Source: Camarhynchus parvulus
Lineage: Eukaryota; Chordata; Aves; Passeriformes; Thraupidae
NCBI RefSeq assembly: GCF_901933205.1
Contig: NC_044581.1
Location: forward strand, 6,310,001 to 6,374,000
DNA: 64,000 nt
Reading direction: 5' to 3'
The position numbers and the translations under genes were made by a program. Of the stretch, positions 1 to 14,360 are shown piece by piece. The notes under the pieces are model-generated. The model had not been told where the DNA came from, did not search any database, and worked only from the letters and a program-made list of their open reading frames with translations. Numbering within the stretch: the stretch's first letter is position 1; each line of letters opens with the position of its first letter.

Positions 1-57
1 CACCCACAGACCCACTACATCGCCAAGGAAGGGGCAGGAGGGGGTCCTGGCAGGTAC

Positions 58-2878
<2,821 letters not shown>

Positions 2879-3333
2879 TCCGCGCCGCCGCCGGGTCGCG
2901 GCTGCCCCCGGCCGCGCCGGGCCGGGCCGGGCCGGGCCGAGCGCGGCGGTGTCGGAGCTACGCCGCCCTCATGGCCCGGGGCCGAGCCGCCGCGGGGGCT
3001 GCGCACGGTGCATGGGAGGCGCTGCCAGGCGCGGCCCGTCGCCTCCCGGCCCGCCTTTTGTGCGTGAGGTCAGCACGGCGGCGCGCGGCATGGGCGGCCG
3101 GCGCGGCACGGCGGGGCCCGGCTCCGCTCGGCTGCCCTGCCGCGCTCTGCCCGCCGCCGGGAGCACCGGAGCGGCTGGCGGAAGGCGGGCGCGGCGGCGG
3201 CGGCGGCGGGGAGCGGTGGGAGCGGGCGGGGCGGGGCCGCGGCAGGGGCGGGGCAGCGGCGGGGCGGGGCCGGGGAGGCGGGGCCACCCCCCCGCACGTG
3301 TGTGCGCGGCGGGGCCGCGGGGAGGGACCCCGA

Positions 3334-3545
3334 ACCGGGCAGAGCCCCCCGAACCAGGCAGAGCCCCCACCGAACCAGGCAGAGCCCCCCGGACCGGACA
3401 GAGCCCCCCCGAACCGGGCAGAGCCCCCACCGAACCGGACAGAGCCCCACTGACCGGACAGAGCCCCCCGCTCCGGGCAGAGCCCCCCGCTCCGGGCAGA
3501 GCCCTCCGCTCCAGGCACAGTCCCCTGCCCCGGGCAGAGCTCCCC
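3334..3545. repeat. GC-rich minisatellite, 19-21 bp unit, about 10 copies
   Basis: Imperfect tandem copies of a unit like cgaaccgggcagagcccccc run from about 3334 to 3545. Copies vary at the first bases (gaacc, ggacc, tgacc, gctcc) but keep the core ggcagagcccc. The array lies just upstream of the MMP15 CpG island. One strand is strongly C-rich, so the other carries regular G runs. Long open frames seen across it are a by-product of the repeat. Confidence 0.85.
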
Positions 3546-4995
3546 GCAGCCGGCCCTGCCGGCAGCCGCCACATCCCCGACTTTGCCCGCACAGCCACCG
3601 TGCCCTGTCCCGGGGGTCTCTGACACCCGGTATTACACAACCGAGGGCAGTGCCAGGCCCGGCTGGGGCCGGTGGTTGAGCATTAACCTGGGAGAAACCG
3701 GTTTCACTGAAGTCCCCAGGGGCTAAATATATCTCTGTTTGTTTTTCTTTGCCCCAAAAGAAACTTATCTTGCAGATCCCCATCCCGGAAACTAACTGGC
3801 TAAAGACTTAACAGATTTTTTGTTAAGCACTTCAAAAGGCTGCTGGCAGCGGCAACTGGCTGCGATGCTCCCAGGGACACAAATCCCGACTGTCTGGAGA
3901 TGCTCCCCCAGACAAAGCCACTCTCTGTGCCAGGACAGGCAGCACAGAGCTCACAGGAGCACTTACAGAAGTGGCCTCACGTGAAGCCTTGCAGGAGTTG
4001 TGCGTGTCTAAAAGGAAACGGCTGAAATACACCACAGACACAATTTTATGACATGAGGAAACAGACTTTTACTGCTCAGAAGTCCTGGACAGACATGGAA
4101 TAAAAGATTCAGGGCAGCACATCAGCATCCTGTTCCAAGTACCTGAGAGGTTGCGGCTGCCCAACCCACAGGGACAAAAGGATTAAAAAGGAGTTTCTCC
4201 CAAGGGACAATGTCCAGCCTGCGATCCCCTGGGTCATCATCCACCTGGGGTGCTGATCACACAGGGAAAAAGTGTAGAGCCTGGCCAGGAGCTGCCACCC
4301 CTTGACTCACCTGTGGGCACTGCCCTCCCAGCTCAGGCAAACACTGACACTGTCCGTTCCAGGGCTCACCCACACCTGGCAGCAAGCTCTTGCTCTTTGG
4401 CAAAAGGATCAGACACTGAAATGTCTCTACAGAGGCAGCAGCAGTGTGACAGGGACACAACATGACTCAGGAGCTTGTCCGAGCTGGCTTACAGTAGAAA
4501 AACACTCAGGGAAGAGGATCCAGCTCCATGTCCTTCCCTCTTGCTACTCAAAGACATGCCCAGAGCCTCCCAACAATCTGGCAGTGCTACTTCCCACTGT
4601 GCGAGACACTCTCCCTTTAGTAGCAGCTTCCCACGCTACCTTCTTCCTCCTTCCCATAAGGCATCTATGGCTTTTGAAGATTTTTTTTTCCTTCTTTTTT
4701 TTTTTTTTTTCAAAAATCAGCAAAATTAGCGTCCGTGGGATGTCTGGAACCGCCAGTGCTGACTGCAGCACATCCAGCAGCAAGGATGAAATCTGCTACA
4801 AGCACACTTTTCTTCAGCCAGCAGCTCAAACTGCAAGTGGCCAACTTGAGGCCACCAACGCCACAGAGACGCTGAGCAGGCAAGAAGAGCGCAGAGGTGC
4901 GTGACAGCCCACACCAGGCAGAGCTGTGCCAGACTGCAGCCCTTGTTACAGTGTCAGGCTCTTCGGGGCTCCAAAAGGCACAGCCCTGCCCGCCC
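3546..4995. other. Spacer between MMP15 and USB1, including USB1 3'UTR
   Basis: No coding exon is recognised here. The part next to 4996 must be the USB1 3'UTR on the minus strand. I found no canonical AATAAA or ATTAAA on the minus strand between about 3700 and 4995, so the poly(A) site is unresolved. A poly(T) stretch with interruptions lies at about 4679-4712 (an A-rich tract on the minus strand). Confidence 0.5.
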
Positions 4996-7900
4996 CTACC
5001 TCAAGGGGAAGGAGAAGTACTTGTTCCCTGACTTGCAGCGGATTTGCTCCCATTGGATACGCAGCAGGAATGCTGACTCCTCAAACCCATCCACAATGTC
5101 CTGGAAAATAGAGGCAGGAGTCAGTAACAGTGGGGCGGATCTGCCAGAGGATGGAGTCGGCAGCTCCCTGTCTGAAGGAAGGCACAGATGAAGCCATTTG
5201 CAGCTGGAAGCCTAAGGAGGGTGATTTAACTCATGCTCCCCCCAAAAGCTTCTCATCTTTCAGTCTGCTGAAGTTTGTCCTGCTCAGTGAATAGAATGTC
5301 CCACTCTCCATCCCTGGCAGGGAGATGTGGCTGAGTCCAGCTCTGCCCTCCCCCTGCTCTCCACACCACCCCATGTCTGTGGGGACACACCTGGAGCTCC
5401 CGCAAACACTGCCCTTCCAGCCTGCCAGCCAGGTCCCCCACGCACCAGGCCAAGCTGATGTGGAACGATGGGTCCTGAAGGCAAAACAAACAGGGATAAG
5501 AGTGTGAGGGCTAAAGAGGCTTTGCTCAATGCACAGAGCCACAGCGGGAGATCTGGCATGAGGCTGCTGCCCTGCCTGGGATCACAGAGGCTGGAGGATC
5601 CCAAAGCTGGGAGTCCCCTCTGCCAATTCAACAGCTGCAGAGCTGATATGGACAGTGCTGGAGGCAAGAGGAGTCCTGGGCTTCCCACCCCAGCCCCTCT
5701 GGACTCCAGTGGGCAAGGCTGCCTGGTTCCCAGCCTCCCTGTGCTCAACTCTGCAGCTGTGGGAGAATCTCTCAGGACTGGTTTTGGAGCAGGTACATGG
5801 GTCACTGCTGAATAATCCACATGAGCTCCCTGCTCAGCTCCAGACACAGAAAAACTGGGCTCTGGCCCTTCAAAATCCCAAACCTGTTCCCAAAGCTAGT
5901 ACTAAGCAAAAAGGCTGGACTAATGCCCAAGAAAGCTGCCCAAGGCAAAGACACGAGGATTGTCCTCAGTCCCCACAGTGCCCATTCTATCCTAGGACAA
6001 CCCTGCTTCCATGCACAGAAGGGCAGCCACTGCAACTGGCTCCTGTTTATTTGAGCAAACATCTCACAGGGAACCAGCCAGCATGTCCAGACTGGCAGGG
6101 AAGCAAGCAGGAATGCCTCACCTTGTAGAATGTGGGAAGGTCAAATTCCTCTAGAACACCATCCACCTCCGAGACCAGCTCCAGCAGCTGGAAATGCCCA
6201 GCAGAGACCTCCAAGCCAATAAAAGTCCTGAAGAAAGGCAAGGAGAGACTGCAAGCACCCTTTCATGCTGCAGAAAGCACAGCCCTAAGAATACTTCATT
6301 CCTACTGGACAAGTTCCCTACTCCCTAACACAAGGAAATCTGAGGAATGCCAGCTTTAAGCATACAGGGATGCTGATTGTATTCGGAAAAAAACAGAAGA
6401 TGTGGTAGCAGGGAGAAGCAGGATTGGATGATAAACCATGTAGACTAAGTAGAATAGCCTAGTATATTTTGGGACATCAGATTTTGGGAAAATCAGTTTT
6501 CTAGGCAAAGAATGCACTGGGTGGGAATTTCAGCAGAATGCCGTGCCCATGCAGGAGCTGCATTAAAAAAGTGGAAGTTGCTGGAGAGGTTTTACAGTGT
6601 GAGAGGAAGCAGGGAATGGGAAGTACCAGGCTGGAGAGATGTGACAAAGAAGTCAGCACCTCCTCCAGGACTGTTGGGATGACACTTTCTAGAGTCATTT
6701 AGAGTCATCATTTCTTCCCCTCCAGGAGGGAAGCAGAAGATTCAAGTGTCACCCAGGTTCCATATCCACTTTTTCCTACCCATGACTGTCTCGGGCTGCC
6801 TTTCCCGCCAGATTCAGCAACTTTCTGCAATTTTAATCACCTTTGCTTTGACATTCAAAAAAAAACCTTAATTGCATTCCATTGGAATCAGGCTTCTGAG
6901 CTGACGCCCAGGAGAATTAGCACCATCTCAGCTATTTCTCTCCAGCTCTTGGAAGACCTGCACTACAATTTCATGACTGGCACTGCTGCCAAAAGAGGTG
7001 GTACCACTCTGCTCGCCCCAGGCTGTGCACGCCAGCTAATGAGACCAAAAGCTTGCAGAGAATCAGTGCCAAAGCCAAAAATTTGTACAGATGGCTGGGA
7101 AAAGGTGTGAAATGTCTGGAGATGATCCGGAGGTGATCACATACTGTGTTGTCACACAGCCCAACTGTGGGACAGGCAGGGTGACACTTCCCATCCACCC
7201 AGCACCTTGCTCAGACTTCTCCTGAGGCAGGGAGGCTGCTCCACTGTGCACTCACCTGGTTTTGTTCTGATTGGTGTAAACCTTCACTTGGTCAGCCACG
7301 CAGAAGAACCTGAAATAAGAAAGATCCTATTTCAGCTGCAGGGAAAAAAATAAAAAATGAGAAGATGCGGAGGGGCCAGGATTGTTACCAAGCCATGGAA
7401 AGATACAGGCAAATATATGCTACAATTGGACGAAATTGGTAGAACCAGAACCTCTTGGGGCTCAAATTAATTAATTCCCCTCCCATTTCCAGGCCTCCAA
7501 AGCCTGCACAGTGACAGAAACCCTGAAACAGCTGATGCTCAGCCAGTGCCTGAGCAACATGTAAGCAACAAAACCACCCATGGTTTAGAGGATAGCACAG
7601 CTCTGGCCTGATCCTGGAAAGCCAAAACCTGACGTGTCGGGTGCCAGATCCCGAGGCAGTGAGGAAAAATCCCCAGGGCTTTAATGTCCTGCCAGCACCA
7701 GCTGCCAGGGACACCTTAGGGCGTGGATGCCGGCAAAACACGGCTCCCGAGGGCAGGGGAGGGGTGTGAGGAGCGCTCTGCCGGGGCTCTGCCAAACCCA
7801 CCTGTGGAAGGCGGCCAGGCGCTCCCGGAGGGAGCGGACGAAGGGCTCAATCCAGTGGTAGCGCAGCACCACGCACTGCGAGAGGCTCAGGTGGAACTCC

Positions 7901-8494
7901 TCCATGGCAGCCAGCGACGGCACGAAGGTGCGGGCGTGGGACACCAGCAGCTCCAGCAGCTCCAGGAACTCCTCCTGGGCAGTGTCTGCGGGGCAGCGCC
8001 GTCAGAGCAGCCGCGGATCCCCGCCGGGACCGGGGGCGCAGCGGCTGAGGTCCGTCCCGCCATCCTCCCGGCCCCATCCCCGTCCCGGTGCCGTCCCGGT
8101 GCCGTCCCGGTGCCGCTCGCGGTGCCGGTACCTACAGGGCAGGTAGACGTGCGTGGCCCAGTTGCCCCGCTCGTGGGGGAAGCCGCGCACGCGGCCGCCG
8201 TGCCGGGAGCTGTCATCGCTCACGGCCTCCTCCGGGTCCGGGTCTCCGGGCAGGCCGGCGGGCACGGGCAGGCGGGGGCGGCCGGCGCTGCGGGACCGGA
8301 GCGGGGTGAGAACGAGGAAGAGGAGGAGGAAGGCCGCGCGCTCCCGCCGCCTCCCGCGCGCTCCCGCCGCCGCCACCCCACCGCACCCACCTGGCCCCGG
8401 GCGGCCCCTGCGCGCCGCCGCCCCGGCTCCCCCCTTCCTGCTCCTGCTCCTGCTCCTCCTCGGAGCTGCTGTAGCCCACCAGCGCGGCGCTCAT
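4996..8494 (-). CDS. USB1: USB1, U6 snRNA 3'-5' exoribonuclease / phosphodiesterase, complete
   Basis: Seven coding exons on the minus strand: 8391-8494, 8136-8287, 7802-7985, 7256-7309, 6122-6227, 5391-5474, 4996-5100. They sum to 789 nt, 262 residues plus TAG, close to the human length of about 265. USB1 trims the oligo(U) tail of U6 snRNA in the nucleus and leaves a 2',3'-cyclic phosphate. The fold is the 2H phosphoesterase type, and both HxS motifs are present: HLSLSQ in exon 3 and HISLAW in exon 6. The start [14 protein letters not shown] matches the known N-terminus, and [20 protein letters not shown] and the ending [12 protein letters not shown] are family hallmarks. The exon 2 donor must be T|GTAGGT, which creates Tyr in HVYLPY; the overlapping donor four bases on breaks the frame. 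The residues between exon 1 and the conserved core are acidic and Gly-rich. Confidence 0.96.
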
Positions 8495-9430
8495 GGCCGC
8501 GGCCCTGCCGCCACGGCCCGCTCCCCGCTGCCGGCGGCCACGCAGTTGCCGGCGCGGCCCGGCAGGGGGCAGCACCCGCAGCGCCCGCCCCGCCTCCTCC
8601 GCCGCCGCCGCGGCCGCCGCCCGGCCCGGCCTGCCTGCTCCCTCCGCTGCGCTCCCGCCCGCCGCTCGCTCCCTTCCCTCCCTCCCTCCTTCCTCCCGGC
8701 TCCCGCCTCCACGCCAGCGCGGGGCTCGGGCGCAGCGCGCAGGCCGCGGCCCTGCCGCCGGCGAGGCCTCCTCCTGCTGTAGGTGATCGGCCCGGCCGCC
8801 GCCGCCGCCCTTTGTGTGCGCCTCGCCGGGGCGGGGGCGGCCCCGGGCGGGCAGCGACCCCTACACCCGAGCCCAGCGCGGGGCCTCCCGGCGCGGCGGC
8901 GGTGAAGGCCTCGGGGCGCCGTCCCCGCGCTGCCAGCGGGGCCGCCCGATGGGGAGCGGCGAGCGGCGGGCCGGGCCTGGCCGCGGGCTGCGGCGGCGGC
9001 GGCTGCTGGTGGCCTGCGAGCTCCCCGGCCGGCCCCGCGCCCCGCGGCCCTGAGGCGGCCCGGGCCCGGCGGGAGCAGCCGGGCCATGCCGAGCAGGCCG
9101 CCTCGCCAGTTTGAAAGTACCTCTGCGCTCCCGACCGCGCTCCCTAAATGGTTGTCGCTTCCCACCTCCCACGGAGGGATGAGTTAGGCTGGAGCTGGCG
9201 CCGACGCGGGTCCCCGCGCAGAGCCCTCGGTAAGACAAGGTTGGTATCGCTCTCCCCTGCGAGGGGCACAATCTTCCCTCCCCGTTAGCCCGGGATTTGC
9301 CGCCGGTGGGTTCATCCTGCCGCGGTTCGCGGTGCGTGCGGGGGAATGTGGCGTCCGGGCTGCGCTGAAGTTTGGTGTCCCGCCGAGCTCGGTGCAGGTA
9401 CCGGCACTGCGAGCCCTCGCTCCGTCAAGG
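7980..9430. promoter_or_regulatory. CpG island and probable bidirectional promoter of USB1 and ZNF319
   Basis: A CpG-rich block covers USB1 exons 1-2 and continues into the ZNF319 side. USB1 reads leftward from 8494 and ZNF319 rightward, so the promoters are head to head. A good donor, gtcaag|gtgagc, at 9429/9430 probably ends a non-coding first exon of ZNF319. There are many GC-box-like strings and no clear TATA box. Long open frames through this block on the plus strand arise from GC-rich composition opposite USB1 exons. Confidence 0.65.
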
Positions 9431-11009
9431 TGAGCTCTGTAGGAGAAGGAGAGCATCCTGCGTGCCGGCAGGGCTGTGATGGTGCCCCTGGGGCTTTACT
9501 GCCCCAAACTGTGCTGGAGCACAAAATAATGAAGTGTCCCCACAGTCAGAGGTGGGTCCAGGACTACCTGAGCTGTGGGGCTCAACCCCATCTCAACTGA
9601 GTGCCGGTGGAGATGAGGATGCTGGGGGGTGGGATTCTCTGATGCTCTTTATTGCATAGTTTTAAACATAAAAAATATTCTTGTGGTAGACCAAGGATTT
9701 CCTTACCCTGGGGGCAGGTGGTTTGACACAGACACGGGGGTGCTCTTATGGGGCTGGGGGCTCAAGGCCCAGGAGTGTTGGTGGCTGCTGCTCACCAGGG
9801 CTTGCACCTTCTTCTCTCTTGAGCTGTGCTGACACTGTTGCTGTCTGCTGCTCGTTGGTGGGTCTTAGTCTTCTCTAAGTTGGTGCCAGGTTTTATGGAC
9901 ATCTCACTTTTCAGTGAGCCTGATGATGCTCTATAGCAAGGCCAGGCTGCAGCTCTGGCATAGGTTGGTTGGCTCCAGTGCAGTTTTATTACATGGTTTG
10001 GTAGGAGGTTCAGCTAAGCCACTGCTTTAACTCTACTTTTATCTTCACAGAGTGATCCCTGTGTCTGAGGATAGGATAACACTGAGGGCAAATATTCTCC
10101 TGAGCTCCTTGGCTCTTCCATTCTACAAGCGCTGCCCAGAGAGAGGGAAATGCTTTGCATGCATCCCTTGGCTCGATATCCAGGCTGCAGGAGGAGCAGA
10201 ACCGTTTCACAGAGGTGTTTCAGCTGGGGTGGGATCATGTTAGGATGACACGTGTACAATCTAACCCAGTAGCTTCTTGATTGCAGTGTTTGGTGCATAG
10301 CCTGTGCACAGAGACCAGTGTTCTGGGACAGTGCTGGCGATCCACTGACCCCCTCAAGGCTGAGCTGAGCGGGCCCTGGGCAGTTGTGCTGCCTCTCGTG
10401 AGAGCACAACACCCAAACGTGTGCCTGGCTGTGTCCAAGCAGAGCTCAGCCTTGTCCAAGCTGAGAACTCCTTGTCCCAGGCCCTTTGCACAGCAGCAAG
10501 TGGGGCTCTGGTTCCACTGGCTTCCTGGTAGCTTTGCAGAGATGCAGGAGATTTTTCAAAGAGAGACATGGAAGAAGGTTGATAGAGAATTGCCCATGTT
10601 TCTTCTGAGACCTGACATGACTGTCTTCTTTCTTGCAGAGAGAGCTGCTCCCTGGGTTGCATCCTGTGCCCCTCACAAGTGTGAGCACATCGCAGCCAGC
10701 ACGGAGGAGGGCCTCCTCTCCTCTTCAAGGCACTTGCCTCTGCCTCCTGTTCCTTTGTCCAAAAGAAGGAAAAGCCAGACCTAATCAGTCCATAAAGAAC
10801 CTGTGCTGGTCTAAGGAGGAGGCTCTGGAGTCCCTTCACTGCTTTTCTTCCCAGGATCCTGGCTGTGGGCTGGATTTTCTGGTCTCAACTTGAGGGGATC
10901 ATTTACAGGGAATCAGGATCTCAGAATCTTCGTGTCTTGCTTTTACTTGAACCCTTTCATCCGGAAAGCTGAAGCTATCACTGCTAAAATCCCATTTTTT
11001 TCCCCAAGC
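9430..11009 (+). other. ZNF319: Putative ZNF319 5' intron and 5'UTR
   Basis: This region lies between the candidate non-coding exon ending at 9429 and the ZNF319 ATG at 11010. Acceptor-like sites that could begin the coding exon are tttcttgcag at 10638 and catttacag near 10907. No coding sequence is recognised. Which acceptor is used cannot be decided without transcript data. Confidence 0.4.
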
Positions 11010-12671
11010 ATGTCAGAAAGCTGGCAGCAGCAACAGCAGCAACCACAGCAGCCGCCGCCACCGCAGCAGCACCACGCTGGGGCAGCCGCCCTCCCGGAGC
11101 ACTCCATCCCTCCCAGCACTGCTGACAACCCCCTGGGCTGTGCCGTGTACGGCATCCTGCTCCAGCCAGACCCTGGACTGCAGCACCACCAGCACGCCCC
11201 CATCCAGGCTGGAGAGCCGTCCCACAAGTGCGGTGTATGTGGCCATGACCTTGCCCACCTCTCCAACCCCCATGAGCACCAGTGCTTGCCAAGCCATGAC
11301 CGCTCTTTCCAGTGTACCCAGTGCCTGAAGATCTTCCACCAGGCCACCGACCTCCTCGAACACCAGTGTATCCAGGTGGAGCAGAAGCCCTTCGTGTGTG
11401 GGGTTTGCAAGATGGGTTTCTCCCTCCTGACATCGCTGGCGCAGCACCACAACGTCCACAACGGCAACGCCATGAAGTGCTCTATCTGTGAGAAGACCTA
11501 CAAGTCTCCTGAGGTAGAGCATTCACAGCCTCTGGACCCCTCGGAGAAGCCCTACAGCTGCTCCATCTGTCAGAAAACCTTCAAGCACCTCTCGGAGCTG
11601 TCCCGGCACGAGCGCATCCACACGGGCGAGAAGCCGTACAAGTGCACGCTGTGCGACAAGAGCTTCAGCCAGTCCTCCCACCTGGTGCACCACAAACGGA
11701 CGCACAGCTCAGAGCGGCCCTACAAGTGCACGGTGTGCGAGAAGACCTTCAAGCACCGCTCCCACCTGGTGCGCCACATGTACGCCCACTCGGGGGAGCA
11801 CCTCTTCAAGTGCAACGTCTGCGAGCTGCACTTCAAGGAATCCTCGGAGCTGCTGCAGCACCCCTGCACGCCCAGCGGGGAGCGGCCCTTCCGCTGCGGG
11901 GAGTGCCAGAAGGCCTTCAAGCGTCCCTCGGACCTGCGGCAGCACGAGCGCACGCACAGCGAGGAGCGGCCCTTCAAGTGCGACCTGTGCCAGATGAGCT
12001 TCAAGCAGCAGTATGCGCTCATGCGCCACCGCCGCACGCACAAGGTCGAGGAGCGCTTCAAGTGCAACCTGTGCGAGAAGGGCTTCGTGCAGCCCTCGCA
12101 CTTGGTGTACCACCAGCACGTGCACGGCATAGAGAACCTCTTCAAGTGCAACGTGTGCCAGAAAGGCTTCAACCAGTCCTCGGAACTGCTGCGGCACAAG
12201 TGCGTGCAGAACGCGGAGCGGCCCTTCAAGTGCGCGGTGTGCAACAAGTCCTACAAGCGGGCCTCGGCTCTGCAGAAGCACCAGCTGGCCCACTGCGCCG
12301 AGAAGCCGCTCAAGTGCACGCTCTGCGAGAGACGTTTCTTCTCCTCCTCGGAGTTCGTGCAGCACCGCTGCGACCCGGCCCGCGAGAAGCCCCTCAAGTG
12401 CCCCGACTGCGAAAAGCGGTTCAAGTACGCGTCGGACCTGCAGCGGCACCGGCGCGTGCACACGGGCGAGAAGCCCTACAAGTGCTCCTCCTGCGAGAAG
12501 GCCTTCAAGCAGCGAGAGCACCTCAACAAGCACCACAGCGTGCACGCCCGCGAGCAGCAGTACAAGTGCATGTGGTGCGGGGAGCGCTTCCTGGACCTGG
12601 GCCTGCTGCAGGAGCACAGCGTGCAGCACACGGCCGAGGGTGCCTACCAGGTGGCTGCCTGCTTGCCGTGA
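11010..12671 (+). CDS. ZNF319: ZNF319, multi-finger C2H2 zinc-finger protein, complete single coding exon
   Basis: The start is MSESWQQQQQQPQQPPPP at 11010, the known ZNF319 N-terminus. An in-frame ATG-less extension upstream has no similarity and was left out. The protein is 553 residues and ends AEGAYQVAACLP. A Gln/Pro/His-rich head precedes conserved segments (NPLGCAVYGILLQPDPGL; CGVCGHDLAHL). About 17 finger units follow, with typical TGEKPY-type linkers. Eleven are canonical C2H2; five end in HxC instead of the HxxxH pair (HQC, HQC, HPC, HKC, HRC); one, starting MKCSICEKTYKS, is truncated. It has no KRAB or SCAN domain. A nuclear DNA-binding role is inferred from the fingers; targets are unknown to me. 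The zinc-finger codons also keep long overlapping frames open on both strands; these are not genes. Confidence 0.96.
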   Translation: MSESWQQQQQQPQQPPPPQQHHAGAAALPEHSIPPSTADNPLGCAVYGILLQPDPGLQHHQHAPIQAGEPSHKCGVCGHDLAHLSNPHEHQCLPSHDRSFQCTQCLKIFHQATDLLEHQCIQVEQKPFVCGVCKMGFSLLTSLAQHHNVHNGNAMKCSICEKTYKSPEVEHSQPLDPSEKPYSCSICQKTFKHLSELSRHERIHTGEKPYKCTLCDKSFSQSSHLVHHKRTHSSERPYKCTVCEKTFKHRSHLVRHMYAHSGEHLFKCNVCELHFKESSELLQHPCTPSGERPFRCGECQKAFKRPSDLRQHERTHSEERPFKCDLCQMSFKQQYALMRHRRTHKVEERFKCNLCEKGFVQPSHLVYHQHVHGIENLFKCNVCQKGFNQSSELLRHKCVQNAERPFKCAVCNKSYKRASALQKHQLAHCAEKPLKCTLCERRFFSSSEFVQHRCDPAREKPLKCPDCEKRFKYASDLQRHRRVHTGEKPYKCSSCEKAFKQREHLNKHHSVHAREQQYKCMWCGERFLDLGLLQEHSVQHTAEGAYQVAACLP

Positions 12672-13439
12672 GCCTCCCGCCCCGCCCTGGCTTTCAGCTT
12701 GCATGGGACGCTCCTGAGCCTCGGCCTTCCCTTCCCTCTCCAACCTCCAGGGAGTGTGGGGGAAAGGGGGGGCACGGTGTGTGGGCAGGTAAACTTTCCT
12801 CTGGCCTCAGTTATGCCACCTGTATCAAAGTAGCAACAGACGACGTGGACATCTCAAAGCGGTGGAAAGGAAAGGAAAAGAGGGAGGGAGGAAGCTATGC
12901 CTGTAGATGCCTGGTGTTCCCCGGACTGTAGTTTGTGCTGTACCTGCAGTTCCAGTCCTGGGAGCTCAGCTGTCTGTTGCAGGCACCAGCTCTTTGCGTG
13001 CAGCCTTTTTCCCCTGTCCTGCCTGGCAGGGTTGGTGGGGAGGATTGGGTGACTCTCCTTCTGGAGAGGGTTTAGGAGCAAGGCAGAGCCAGCCTTCCCT
13101 TCTCCCAGGGAGTGCTGCTTGGCATAGAGATGGCAGGTTTCTGCTGCTGGGGTCTCCCACCTTGGTCCAGGCTCAGTTGAGGGCATCATTTCAGATCATT
13201 AGTGTGGATTGACTGCCCCAGCCTCCCCTGCTCTCCCTCCTTCTAGAGTGTTGAAAGGGACAAGCCATGGGGCTTCACAGCTCCAAAAAGCACTTTGGCA
13301 TTGCTGCTTTTGCAGTGGCTGGCTGTCACACTCTGCAGGGGTCTGAGTGAGCCTGCCTGCCCCCTGTCCCTGCCAGCTGCACAGGGAGCTGTAGGAAGCA
13401 CTGTGCTGCCACCAGAAAGCATGGCAAGGAGCACTGGGA

Positions 13440-13612
13440 CAGTCTGCCTGGGAGGAGGTCATGGATTCTCCCTCTCTGGAGACATTCAGAACCCACCTGG
13501 ATATATTTCTATGTAACCTGCTTTAGGTGACCCTAACTTAGCAGGGGGGTTGGACTAGATAATCTCCAAAGGTCCTTCCAGCCCTAACAGTTCCATGGTT
13601 CTGTTACAGCAT
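13440..13612 (+). mobile_element. CR1 LINE 3' end
   Basis: The hallmark avian CR1 tail is visible: ggttggactagataatctcc, then aaggtccttccagccctaac and ttccatggttctg. It is a 5'-truncated sense-orientation copy with typical divergence. Boundaries are approximate. Confidence 0.85.
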
Positions 13613-14094
13613 TCATACCCTGCTCCCAACCAAAAGCCTGCCATTCAAGAGCTGCTTCCCAAGGCACTTAGCCTCCTCCTGCCTTGCCCCCAGCCCCTTG
13701 GGCACCCCTTGGGCTGACTGTGGTACCTCCAGCAGGGTCAGGCAATGGGCTGTCACAGCTCCAACACTAAGGGGTGAGATGAACACTACAATAACCTACA
13801 GCTGCAGAGGTGTTGCCATGGCCAGCATAACCCACAGCATGTGCCAGGGGTTTGGTGTCTGATTTGCTGGAGGTACCAGAGTGAGCCAGGAGAATCCTTT
13901 ATGGCCTGCAGGCTCAGCTCCATGGGGAGGGCAAAGTTAGCAGTGGGTAAAGGAGAAGTCTATTTTTTCCCCTCTTGCAGGAGTCCTGTTTTACCCCTTT
14001 GCCCTTTCTTTACCTCGTCTGTATTCTTCAGGTTTTGCACACTTGTAAACATCACTTAAAAATAAATCTCCCCTAGCAAGGTTGATGCAGCCTC

Positions 14095-14360
14095 AGGTGT
14101 TTTCATCTGCAGGAATTTGCTGGCTTGTCATGTCCAAGAGATCCACTACATGTCAGTTAGATGCCTTGGAGGTTGAAGATGTGCCTACTAGGTTGTCCCC
14201 CAGCCTTCCCCCCTCCACCTTTGGAGATACTGAGTGTCCATCTGTGGAGATGTTCAGGCCCTGGCTGGATGTGGTCCTGAACAATGTGTTGTAGCTGACC
14301 CTGTGCAAGCAAGGAGTTGGACCTGGGGGTCTTCAGAGGTCCCTGCCAGCCTCAGGTTGT
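14095..14360 (+). mobile_element. CR1 LINE 3' fragment, diverged
   Basis: Sense-orientation fragment with CR1 landmarks: ggagatgttcaggccctggc, ggagttggacctgggggtct and gaggtccctgccagcctcag. It is more diverged than the neighbouring copy. Boundaries are approximate. Confidence 0.7.

Noticed and set aside
7723..9114. 463-codon plus-strand open frame across the USB1 start region
   Set aside because: It is antisense to USB1 exons 1-3 and then runs through GC-only CpG island sequence. It is Ala/Pro/Arg-rich, typical of stop-poor composition, with no domain.
11709..12743. 344-codon minus-strand frame opposite ZNF319
   Set aside because: An antisense reflection of tandem fingers (repeating ALVGLLARVHA-type text). 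No promoter or independent evidence.
11642..12931. 429-codon plus-strand frame overlapping ZNF319
   Set aside because: It is the +2 frame of the zinc-finger exon, kept open by repetitive GC-rich finger codons. The reading is Ala/Gln/Arg-rich and unstructured.
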